A DNA stretch of 6,067 bases from Sulfurovum sp. (GCA_026984165.1 JALSSQ010000335.1:1-6067); one strand, 5' to 3'; shown: positions 1-5,945, counted from the stretch's first letter. Notes: a model not told the origin generated them from the letters alone. Numbers and translations are program-made.

Positions 1-3
1 TAA

Positions 4-615
4 TCAGAGGGTTCAATTATGTTTGGCGATGAAGTCTATCAACCAAAAGATGAGGATTTGTCTGATTTTTAAATTACAGGGCTATCTGGGTTTAGACTCT
101 ATTTAGCCATAGGATTTTACACAGGCATGCGTACAGGTGAAATTATGGCACTGACTCGTGCTGATATAAATCTAAAAGATAGAGTCATACACATAAGACG
201 CTCTGTGACTAAAAATAAGGTTTCATCTCCTAAAACTGAAATGAGTGTAAGAGATGTACCAATATTTGATGACCTAGTTCCATATCTAAAAAACTTACCT
301 AAAACGATTTGGTTATTTCCAAAAGTAGATGGTACTGTCACAAGAGGTTCAGAGGCTATCAATAGAGATGAGTATGAAGCATTATTAAAGCGATGCAATA
401 TATCGTATAGAAAAATATATGCTACTAGACATACGTTTATAGTCTCAATGCTAAAGTACAGTAATTTAAGTATTATGGAGATTGCACAGATTGTTGGGCA
501 TACGACAACACAAATGATTGTACAAAATTATGCTAAGTATATTAAGGGTGAACATTTAAGAATAGATAGGAATTTAAAGCTTTTTACTGACAAATCCGCT
601 GACAGATTAGCTTAA
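4..615 (+). pseudogene. Tyrosine recombinase (phage/island integrase), C-terminal catalytic half, broken by an in-frame stop
   Basis: Integrases of this family cut and rejoin DNA at attachment sites to insert or excise phages and genomic islands. From the ATG at 127 the frame gives 162 residues covering most of the catalytic domain: Arg-I in TGMRTGE (R2 of that frame), the beta-hairpin lysine in SPKTE (K36), the (H/Y)xxR box YATRH (Y98, R101), VGH (H125) and the nucleophile tyrosine Y135 in QNYAKY. Sequence similarity extends upstream of that ATG (GFRLYLAIGFYTGMRTGE), but a TAA at 70-72 interrupts the frame, and another in-frame TAA sits at 1-3. Family members are usually 350-420 residues, so the N-terminal arm-binding and core-binding domains are missing or outside the window. 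Starting at 127 would delete the helix carrying Arg-I, so I do not regard that ATG as a real start. The stop lies 13 bases from a tRNA 3' end, typical of integrative elements. The family call is secure; the pseudogene call is probable. Confidence 0.85.
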
Positions 616-628
616 AAGCCCTATAACG

Positions 629-705
629 TGGTACACCCATCAGGATTCGAACCTGAGACCTTCGGTACCGCAAACCGATGCTCTATCCAGCTGAGCTATG
701 AGTGC
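629..705 (-). tRNA. tRNA-Arg, anticodon GCG, CCA encoded
   Basis: The complement folds into a full cloverleaf. The acceptor GCACTCA pairs with TGGGTGT, including a G1-U72 wobble at the tip. The D arm is GCTC/GAGC with the loop AGCTGGATA. The anticodon stem is TCGGT/ACCGA with the loop TTGCGGT. The variable loop is AGGTC, and the T arm is TCAGG-TTCGAAT-CCTGA, followed by discriminator A and an encoded CCA. The anticodon is complement 669-671 and reads GCG, so it decodes CGC and, by wobble, CGU. Arginine identity elements are present: A20 in the D loop, C35, G36 and A73. Position 37 is G, giving a G36-G37 pair that TrmD could methylate. The 3' end faces the integrase remnant, which suggests this tRNA was its attachment site. 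Confidence 0.95.
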
Positions 706-737
706 ACATTAACATATGTAGCAATATTTGGAACGCA

Positions 738-765
738 ATTATAGCAGAGTAAACTTTATTTACAA
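738..765 (-). promoter_or_regulatory. Promoter of the tRNA-Arg gene
   Basis: Reading toward the tRNA, there is a perfect -10 TATAAT (complement 738-743) preceded by TGC, making an extended -10. A TTGTAA (complement 760-765) matches the -35 consensus at four of six positions, with a 16-base spacer. Transcription would start near 731, about 26 bases before the mature tRNA 5' end. The AT-only inverted repeat TTTATTT/AAATAAA at 755-770 overlaps the -35. I see no GC-rich terminator between the upstream gene and this promoter, so read-through from the operon into the tRNA is also possible. Confidence 0.7.
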
Positions 766-784
766 ATAAAATAAATCTAGTGTT

Positions 785-3274
785 TTATTTTCTCTTCTTA
801 ATAGAATCAAATTTTATAATCAATTCTACTCTTTTTAAAGGAATACCAAATTTTTTCGCAACCTTCTCTTTACTGTCACCCTGATATATAGAGTGTATCA
901 CATCCTTATGTTTTAAGACATTTGCTACTACTTCTTTATCCTTGAATTGTTTTTCTAGTGTATTGATTTTCTCTTTCTTTGTTTCTATTGTTTTTTTCTG
1001 TTCATCCAATATCTTCTCAAAAGAAGTTTTTTGCTTCACTATTTTTTCTTCTGATTCTTTTTGTTTCTGTTTAAGTTCAACTATTTGTTCTACTCGGTTT
1101 TGTATATCTTCTTCTAACTGATGTATTGTAGCCCTGTATGTATTTTTTTCCGTATCCAATGTATTTTGTAAGCTAGATAGTTTCTCTTGTAGCTTCACCA
1201 AGGCTTCTTCTTTTTCTATAAGTTTTTGTTCTAATCGCATTAAAGATGCATTCGCTTCTTTCTCTATTGCATCTTTCTGTATCTGAATCTCTTCTATGTT
1301 GTCTTCCAATATCTTATATTTGTGGGCATGCGCTTCATCATTTTTACGTATCATCTCTTCATGCTGCTCTTGTAGAGTCTGTAACGATTTTTCTTTTTCT
1401 ATCAGGATTTGCTTTGATTCAAAGAGTGCATCTTTCAATGCTTGCTCATTTTTTTCTCTCTCTGTTTGTATATTTTTTATATATTTTTGTTTTTCTTCTA
1501 ACATTTTTTGTATATAAACATTTTTCTCTTCAAGATCGCATATGGTCTCTTGTAAAGTTTGTAACTCTTTATCTTTTTCTTGTACATTTTCTTCTAAAAT
1601 TTGTATGGATTCCTCTGCCTCTTTTGTAATCTCTTCTTGCATTTCATTCAATTCCACAATCATATTTTGCTCTCGATGCAATACTTTTTCCAATGCCTCT
1701 TTTTGCTCCTGCTCTGTTTTAAGTAAAGTCGTATATTTTTGCTTTTGCATAAGACTATGCATCTCTTGTTCTTTTAGTTGTTCTTCCAATAGTTGTTTTT
1801 CTTCTATACTTTGTTGCAATAATTTTGAAACTACTTCTTTTTCTGTAGAAAATGTTTGTGCAAGGTCTGCATATTTTTCTTTTGCTTTAGAGATCTCTTC
1901 TTGGTGTATGTATTTCAATTCTAAAATACTTTGCTCTTTTTCTTTTACGACCTCTTCAAGCTTTGCAATATTCTCTTTTTTAGACACTACGGCCTGTGTA
2001 AGTATCAACATTTCATCTTTTATTTCTTGTACTGCCAATTCATACATCTCTTTGAGTTCTATAAGATTTTCCTCATTTGATTGTATCGTTGTTTTTAACG
2101 TGTCTATAGTATGGTTCTTAGATTCTATTTGACGCTCTAAGTTTTTAAGTTTTTCATCTTTTTGGGCAAGACGATCCTTATAAACCTTACTTTTTTCTTC
2201 GTGAGATTTACGCATCCCATGATGCGTCTCCTTGAGTGTATTTAATTCTGCATATATATTCTGAAATGCCTGCTCTTGAAGAAGTCTCTTGGCTTCTACT
2301 TTTTCTATCTCGTTAGTATGTATTTTCTCGCGTTGAATAGCTCTTGTTTTTTCTAATTGTATTGCATCTTCTAATGCACTTTTTTCTTCTTCAATTTTTT
2401 GCAAGTCCGTTTGATATTTTACTTTCCATACTGTATTTGTTTCTTCTTGTGCTTTTACTGTTTCTTTTAACTCTTCTAACTGTAGGACATATCTCTTTTT
2501 CTCCTCAGCATACTTTTGCTCTAACTGCATTCTATCCTCTTCAAGCATATTGTACTGCTCTTTAGCTTCTTGCAAATTATTTTCATATGTTTGTATTGCC
2601 ACATCTTTTTCATTCAAATTCTCTTCTAATCTACAGATAACAGTCGCACTCTTTTTTTCTTTATTTTTATGTATAACCTCCAACTTGGCAAAATGATTTT
2701 CTTTTGCTTTAATCTTTTCTTCTAATTTTTCTTGTTCTTGTTCAAATTTTAACTGAGCCATCTCATATGTTTGTTGAAGTGTTTTGTATCTATCTTCTTT
2801 CTCCTCCATCTCTTGAAGAAGTGCCAAACGGTTCTCTTCTGCTTTATGTATAGCATCATTATGCATCTGTTTCAATGCTTGTGCTTCACTTTCTTTTTCT
2901 ATAGAAATCTGTTCAAGTGAAACAATTTTTTTTGTTACATCTTCAATAATTGTTTCGTGCATTTTTTCACGCTGAAGCATCTTTTTCTTTTGTTCTCTTA
3001 TCTTCTGTTCTAAGGTAGATTGTTTTGCTTTAAGTTCAAAGATGACATGCTTTTTGCTCTCTATCTCTTTTTTCAGTGCATCAGATTTTTGCAAGACTTG
3101 TTTGGATTGGGCATAAATCTCTTTCATTGAAGTAAGTGATTCTGCTTTAAGATCTACAGTTTGTTCCAATACAGAAATTTTATCTGCATATTTTTTGTTA
3201 CTCCTATGAAGAAAAATGAGAATCAAGACAAGAAAAAAGAGTAACACAAAAATAATGACAGGAATATCTTCCAT
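785..3274 (-). CDS. Membrane-anchored giant coiled-coil protein with HTH-like C-terminus; function unknown
   Basis: I do not recognise this gene as a named family. The 829-residue product starts with a short acidic stretch and one hydrophobic helix (about residues 5-22). The following basic HRSNKK suggests the remainder lies in the cytoplasm. Residues about 28-780 are almost unbroken coiled coil, very rich in Glu, Lys, Gln and Leu, with virtually no proline, one Trp (W283) and two Cys (C214, C579). The last 40 residues differ: DVIHSIYQGDSKEKVAKKFG and the following IPLKRVELI resemble a small helix-turn-helix of the 'sequential repeats, then recognition helix' kind. Diverged internal repeats are visible, for example residues 126-147, 445-466 and 626-647. 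The ATG directly follows the mqnP stop, with AGAGG eight bases upstream, so translation is probably coupled. Possible roles are a membrane-tethered scaffold, a spacer or a nucleoid/polar organiser; these are guesses. The reading frame itself is certain. Several open frames on the opposite strand are shadows of its low-complexity codons. Confidence 0.9.
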   Translation of the reverse strand: MEDIPVIIFVLLFFLVLILIFLHRSNKKYADKISVLEQTVDLKAESLTSMKEIYAQSKQVLQKSDALKKEIESKKHVIFELKAKQSTLEQKIREQKKKMLQREKMHETIIEDVTKKIVSLEQISIEKESEAQALKQMHNDAIHKAEENRLALLQEMEEKEDRYKTLQQTYEMAQLKFEQEQEKLEEKIKAKENHFAKLEVIHKNKEKKSATVICRLEENLNEKDVAIQTYENNLQEAKEQYNMLEEDRMQLEQKYAEEKKRYVLQLEELKETVKAQEETNTVWKVKYQTDLQKIEEEKSALEDAIQLEKTRAIQREKIHTNEIEKVEAKRLLQEQAFQNIYAELNTLKETHHGMRKSHEEKSKVYKDRLAQKDEKLKNLERQIESKNHTIDTLKTTIQSNEENLIELKEMYELAVQEIKDEMLILTQAVVSKKENIAKLEEVVKEKEQSILELKYIHQEEISKAKEKYADLAQTFSTEKEVVSKLLQQSIEEKQLLEEQLKEQEMHSLMQKQKYTTLLKTEQEQKEALEKVLHREQNMIVELNEMQEEITKEAEESIQILEENVQEKDKELQTLQETICDLEEKNVYIQKMLEEKQKYIKNIQTEREKNEQALKDALFESKQILIEKEKSLQTLQEQHEEMIRKNDEAHAHKYKILEDNIEEIQIQKDAIEKEANASLMRLEQKLIEKEEALVKLQEKLSSLQNTLDTEKNTYRATIHQLEEDIQNRVEQIVELKQKQKESEEKIVKQKTSFEKILDEQKKTIETKKEKINTLEKQFKDKEVVANVLKHKDVIHSIYQGDSKEKVAKKFGIPLKRVELIIKFDSIKKRK

Positions 3275-4120
3275 TTAGCGTACCTCTATAATGATACATA
3301 ATATAAATATAAAGCCTAAATAGCCATTCACGGTAAAAAAAGCTTTGTCAATCTTGTTAAAATCTTTGTTGACAAGGTAATGTTCATAGCTTAACATCAC
3401 CGCAGACAATAACACTGCTACCTCTGCCCATAGTCCCAAACCTGCTTCTGCGACAAAGGCAATCCAAAACACAATAGCCAGTACATGAAAAGCTCTTGCT
3501 ATCCACATCGTTTTCTGTACACCAAATCTCGAAGGTATGGAGTGTAAACCATGTGCTTTATCAAAGTCAATATCTTGTAAAGAGTATAATAAATCAAATC
3601 CTGCTACCCAAAACATTACTCCTACAGCAAGGTAAAGAGACCACACTGTTACCTCACCTGAAACTGCCACTACACCTGCAATAGGTGCTAAACCTAAACT
3701 AAGCCCAAGTATGAGATGGGCAAGTGCAGAAAAACGTTTAAACAGTGTGTACGCACCCAAAACTAAAAGTATCGGCACAGAGAGTTGAAAGGCTAAGCTA
3801 TTGACAAAATATGCTACGATAACAAACCCTACAGCATTAAAGAGTATAAACCCTATCATTTGTACATCGGTCACTCGCCCATCTACTGATGGTCGCCCTT
3901 TGGTACGAGGATTTAATTTGTCAATATCTCTGTCAAGATAACGGTTGACACCCATGGCAAAGTTACGCGCACTTACCGCTGCCATGGTACCCAAAAGCAA
4001 AAGTCTCCACCCAAACCAACCATCTGCGGCAACAAGCATAGCAATAAAAATAAATGGCAAAGAAAACACAGAGTGCTTAAACATCACCAATTCAGAAAAA
4101 TCTGATAGTACTTTTCTCAC
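3275..4120 (-). CDS. mqnP: UbiA-family prenyltransferase, probable menaquinone (futalosine pathway) prenyltransferase MqnP
   Basis: This integral membrane enzyme joins a polyprenyl chain to an aromatic acid. In Campylobacterota, which make menaquinone by the futalosine route, the expected acceptor is 1,4-dihydroxy-6-naphthoate, with later steps by UbiD-like and UbiE-like enzymes. The 281 residues carry both polar family motifs: NxxxDxxxD at N59/D63/D67 (NRYLDRDID), followed by the basic PRTKGRP, and YxxxDxxxD at Y179/D183/D187 (YSLQDIDFD), followed by HSIPSRFG. These bind the diphosphate through magnesium. About eight or nine hydrophobic segments and the length fit the family. The start is GTG at 4120: an in-frame TGA lies just upstream, and AAAGG sits seven bases before the GTG. 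It follows pssA by 22 bases and directly abuts the coiled-coil gene. Annotation as ubiA (4-hydroxybenzoate octaprenyltransferase) is the alternative, because the motifs do not separate the two substrates. The choice of mqnP rests on the inferred phylum. Confidence 0.85.
   Translation of the reverse strand: MRKVLSDFSELVMFKHSVFSLPFIFIAMLVAADGWFGWRLLLLGTMAAVSARNFAMGVNRYLDRDIDKLNPRTKGRPSVDGRVTDVQMIGFILFNAVGFVIVAYFVNSLAFQLSVPILLVLGAYTLFKRFSALAHLILGLSLGLAPIAGVVAVSGEVTVWSLYLAVGVMFWVAGFDLLYSLQDIDFDKAHGLHSIPSRFGVQKTMWIARAFHVLAIVFWIAFVAEAGLGLWAEVAVLLSAVMLSYEHYLVNKDFNKIDKAFFTVNGYLGFIFILCIIIEVR
3283..3287 (-). promoter_or_regulatory. Ribosome binding site inside the end of mqnP
   Basis: AGAGG on the minus strand lies eight bases before the coiled-coil ATG and within the last codons of mqnP. 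It supports the chosen start and indicates translational coupling, since ribosomes finishing mqnP would uncover and reuse it. Confidence 0.6.
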
Positions 4121-4127
4121 ACTACTA

Positions 4128-4137
4128 CCTTTCCCTC
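4128..4137 (-). promoter_or_regulatory. Ribosome binding site deciding the GTG start of mqnP
   Basis: GAGGGAAAGG on the minus strand ends seven bases before the GTG at 4120. No in-frame ATG lies between this site and the upstream in-frame TGA, which makes the GTG the best-supported start. Confidence 0.6.
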
Positions 4138-4142
4138 ATTCA

Positions 4143-4700
4143 TTAAGGGTGCGGAATTTTGAGTTTTGAATTCATAGACCATGCTATAACAATCACCAGT
4201 AATGTGATTATAGCCACAGAAGAAATAATCCCATTGGAAAAAAGTAGATAGAATATCCATAACAAAATAGCACCCAATGGCGTCGGTACACCCTCAAAAT
4301 ACTTAGCAACTTCTCCCTCCTCTACCTTCAGGTTAAACTCTATAAGTCTTCTAAGTCCTGCAATAATATAACCTATAAAAACCAAACCTACAATTAACTC
4401 TTCCCATGAACTTGTCATACCGATTTTGAGTGCATAAAACAGTAAAAAAGGTGGCATTACCACAAATGAAAGAAAGTCAGCAAAAGAGTCTAGCTGTATA
4501 CCAAATTCCGTTGAAAGATTATATTTACGCGCCAACTTACCATCGGCGATGTCACAGGCACCTGCTATCCATGCCAAAATAATGGCTGTAAAAAAATCAC
4601 CTTTAACGATAAAGTAAATAGCTACTACACCCAATGCTACATTAAGGTAGGTTACCAAATTTGCTATATTATATCTATTGTCTTTGTCAAATAAGTTCAT
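4143..4700 (-). CDS. pssA: CDP-diacylglycerol--serine O-phosphatidyltransferase (phosphatidylserine synthase)
   Basis: The enzyme transfers the phosphatidyl group from CDP-diacylglycerol to L-serine, making phosphatidylserine, the precursor of phosphatidylethanolamine, in the inner membrane. The 185-residue product holds an exact CDP-alcohol phosphatidyltransferase motif, D-x2-DG-x2-AR-x8-G-x3-D-x3-D, at D50, D53, G54, A57, R58, G67, D71 and D75. The later YFEGVPTP (residues 134-141), preceded by RRLIEFN, is typical of PssA rather than PgsA. About six hydrophobic segments surround the motif. It is shorter than the roughly 230-250 residues I would expect for some relatives, with little beyond the core fold, but it ends cleanly. 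The ATG at 4700 has AAGGAA four bases upstream. It is the first gene of the minus-strand operon with mqnP and the coiled-coil gene, and it diverges from miaA. PgsA or another CDP-alcohol transferase is a less likely alternative. Confidence 0.88.
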   Translation of the reverse strand: MNLFDKDNRYNIANLVTYLNVALGVVAIYFIVKGDFFTAIILAWIAGACDIADGKLARKYNLSTEFGIQLDSFADFLSFVVMPPFLLFYALKIGMTSSWEELIVGLVFIGYIIAGLRRLIEFNLKVEEGEVAKYFEGVPTPLGAILLWIFYLLFSNGIISSVAIITLLVIVIAWSMNSKLKIPHP

Positions 4701-4704
4701 ATAT

Positions 4705-4731
4705 TTCCTTGTGCATTAAAATGTTATTTTA
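4705..4731 (-). promoter_or_regulatory. Possible promoter and ribosome binding site of the pssA operon
   Basis: On the minus strand a TAAAAT hexamer (complement 4726-4731) could be the -10. It would place the transcript start about 19 bases before the pssA ATG, with AAGGAA (complement 4705-4710) as the ribosome binding site. I see no -35 match at the expected distance. The 60-base gap shared with miaA leaves room for little else, so the two promoters must overlap or sit back to back. Confidence 0.35.
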
Positions 4732-4746
4732 TCTTTTTTGTTGTTA

Positions 4747-4755
4747 TGCTATGAT
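4747..4755 (+). promoter_or_regulatory. Extended -10 promoter of miaA, possibly giving a leaderless mRNA
   Basis: TGCTATGAT is an extended -10 (TGn plus TATGAT, five of six to consensus). The upstream stretch 4725-4745 is very T-rich and lacks a recognisable -35, as in the sigma-70 promoters described for Campylobacter and Helicobacter. The hexamer ends six bases before the miaA ATG, so transcription should begin at or within a base or two of the A of ATG. There is no ribosome binding site in the 20 bases before the ATG. Confidence 0.5.
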
Positions 4756-4760
4756 TACAC

Positions 4761-5666
4761 ATGCAAAACACTTATCAAGATTTTAAACAACTGGCACTCA
4801 TAGGCTCTACTGCTTCTGGCAAGACATCGCTTGCTATCAAAGTAGCACAGCATATGAATGCACACATTCTTTCACTTGATTCACTCTCTATTTACAAAGA
4901 GATTAACATTGTTGCTGCCAAACCTAGCTTAGCAGAACGTGGAGGTATCATACATTTTGGTATTGACTATCTCTTTCCGCATGAAAGCTTTGATGTGTCA
5001 ACCTTTATCAAGCTTTACCATCAAGTCTATGAACAATGTGTGAAAGACAGTAAGAATCTTGTGATCGTTGGAGGTACAAGTTTTTATCTCAAAATGCTTA
5101 TAGAAGGTATTTCGACACTTCCTACTATTTCTAAAACAACCAAAGATAACGCAAAGAAGCATTTACAAAACCTAGACAAAACCTATACATGGCTTCATGA
5201 CTTAGACAGTATTTATATGTCAAAGATAGCCTCGAATGATAAATATCGTATAGAAAAAGCTTTACACATCTACTTGGAAACTGGTTTAACACCTAGTCAA
5301 TACTTCTTAAAATTCCCTCCCACGTCTACTATTAAAATACCTTTACCTATCTACCAAATAATGTGGGATAGACACTTGCTGAAAACACGTATAAAACAAC
5401 GTACGTTGCTTATGCTAAACGAAGGTCTCATAGATGAAGTCTGTATGCTAGAAAAAAAGTATGGACGCGCACCAAACAGTATGAAATCCATTGGAATCAA
5501 AGAAACACTGGCATATTTAGATGGTATCTACGATAAAAAGATACTGATAGAAAAAATTATTACAAACACAGCACGTTTAGCTAAAAGACAAAACACTTTT
5601 AACAATTCACAATTTGAAAATGTTGTCAAAGGAAGTGTAAACCAACTAGAAACAATGCTACTATAA
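4761..5666 (+). CDS. miaA: tRNA dimethylallyltransferase MiaA
   Basis: MiaA transfers a dimethylallyl group to N6 of A37 in tRNAs reading codons that start with U. The modification stabilises codon pairing and is completed by MiaB. The 301 residues show the P-loop GSTASGKT (15-22), the catalytic aspartate in SLDS (D40-S41) followed by IYKEINIVAAKPS, the GGTSFYLK loop (104-111), the conserved basic SNDKYRIEKALHIY region (158-171), MKSIGIKE (241-248) and the C-terminal AKRQNTF (274-280). Most bacteria have DSMQVY at the active site; DSLSIY lacks that glutamine, a variant I associate with Campylobacterota (from memory). Length is normal, about 300-316. The ATG at 4761 is the only possible start: an in-frame TGA lies at 4752-4754 and the P-loop begins at residue 15. 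It is transcribed alone, divergent from pssA. The function matches the nearby tRNA gene only by chance: tRNA-Arg with G37 is not a MiaA substrate. Confidence 0.95.
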   Translation: MQNTYQDFKQLALIGSTASGKTSLAIKVAQHMNAHILSLDSLSIYKEINIVAAKPSLAERGGIIHFGIDYLFPHESFDVSTFIKLYHQVYEQCVKDSKNLVIVGGTSFYLKMLIEGISTLPTISKTTKDNAKKHLQNLDKTYTWLHDLDSIYMSKIASNDKYRIEKALHIYLETGLTPSQYFLKFPPTSTIKIPLPIYQIMWDRHLLKTRIKQRTLLMLNEGLIDEVCMLEKKYGRAPNSMKSIGIKETLAYLDGIYDKKILIEKIITNTARLAKRQNTFNNSQFENVVKGSVNQLETMLL

Positions 5667-5679
5667 GTAGAATACTTAT
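5663..5679 (+). other. Short perfect inverted repeat overlapping the miaA stop codon
   Basis: ATAAGTA and TACTTAT form a perfect 7-bp stem around a three-base GAA loop, starting inside the last miaA codons. The stem has only one G-C pair and is followed by a pyrimidine-rich stretch (TCCTCTCCTTCC) rather than a clean U-run. It may be a weak terminator or 3' end stabiliser, but chance is also possible. No better terminator is visible after miaA. Confidence 0.3.
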
Positions 5680-5844
5680 TCCTCTCCTTCCATTTTTACT
5701 CTTCTTCACCATACTATTGTACAATGAACTGTATTGACGAAGATCTCATAGTGCTTTCTTACTAATCATCTGCGTAGTTTTACAGGCATCACTACTCCTT
5801 ACTAAAAGTATGCGCACAAAAGAAATCAAATTATCGTTATCACA

Positions 5845-5852
5845 CCCCCCCC
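5845..5852 (+). repeat. Poly-C tract of eight bases
   Basis: Eight consecutive Cs stand out in AT-rich DNA. In Campylobacter and Helicobacter, G/C runs of about this length are slippage-prone and switch genes on and off. Here the run lies in a frame with no intact gene, so it may be a fossil phase-variable tract or simply drift. Confidence 0.6.
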
Positions 5853-5945
5853 TATACTCTACCGTAACACAAGTTGCGGTGATGCATAAAATACTCATTA
5901 TCGCACATTCAATCTATAAGAGTGGGTGAGCTGTATCGAGGGTAA

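Larger units (their letters stand above)
5615..5945 (+). pseudogene. Degenerate open frame after miaA, possibly a decayed membrane protein or transposase tail
   Basis: One reading frame (codons starting 5615, 5618 and so on) stays open from just inside the miaA end to a TGA at 5927, apart from one TGA at 5735-5737. It has no usable start codon. Part one encodes LIPLLPFLLFFTILLY; part two encodes FLLIICVVLQASLLL, then a basic loop and VAVMHKILIIAHSIYKSG. A one-base shift in the GGG at 5924-5926 would continue the last piece as ELYRG and stop at 5943-5945. The tail resembles the AVMRKLL...LKSGEPF ending of IS110-type transposases, whereas the first part looks like two membrane segments. T-rich DNA encodes hydrophobic runs by chance, so this is weak. 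I propose a remnant of one or two genes and assign no function. Confidence 0.3.

Noticed and set aside
117..398. Minus-strand frame of 93 codons opposite the integrase
   Set aside because: It overlaps clear recombinase catalytic sequence on the plus strand and shows no recognisable domain or ribosome binding site.
127..615. Functional 162-residue integrase starting at the ATG at 127
   Set aside because: That start removes the helix leading into Arg-I and all DNA-binding domains, no ribosome binding site precedes it, and family-like sequence continues upstream in the same frame.
755..770. TTTATTT-AC-AAATAAA inverted repeat as terminator of the coiled-coil operon
   Set aside because: It is an all-AT stem with a two-base loop and overlaps the tRNA promoter -35, so it is unlikely to stop transcription.
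1246..2565. Several plus-strand open frames opposite the coiled-coil gene (1246-1629, 1296-1517, 1542-2132, 2344-2565), rich in Ser, Phe, Cys and Leu
   Set aside because: They are complements of Glu/Lys-rich coiled-coil codons, which turn into TTC/TCT/CTT. They have no ribosome binding sites and no family motifs, and they lie wholly inside a long, well-supported gene.
785..3274. SMC/Rad50-type ATPase or myosin-like motor
   Set aside because: The sequence has coiled coil only: no P-loop, Walker B or signature motif, and it starts with a membrane helix.
3496..4169. Plus-strand frames 3496-3684 and 3945-4169 opposite mqnP
   Set aside because: They are antisense to a conserved membrane enzyme with intact motifs, and neither has a start signal.
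5735..5737. TGA read as tryptophan (recoded stop) in the frame after miaA
   Set aside because: No intact gene here uses TGA as a sense codon, and the frame has no start codon, so decay is a simpler explanation.
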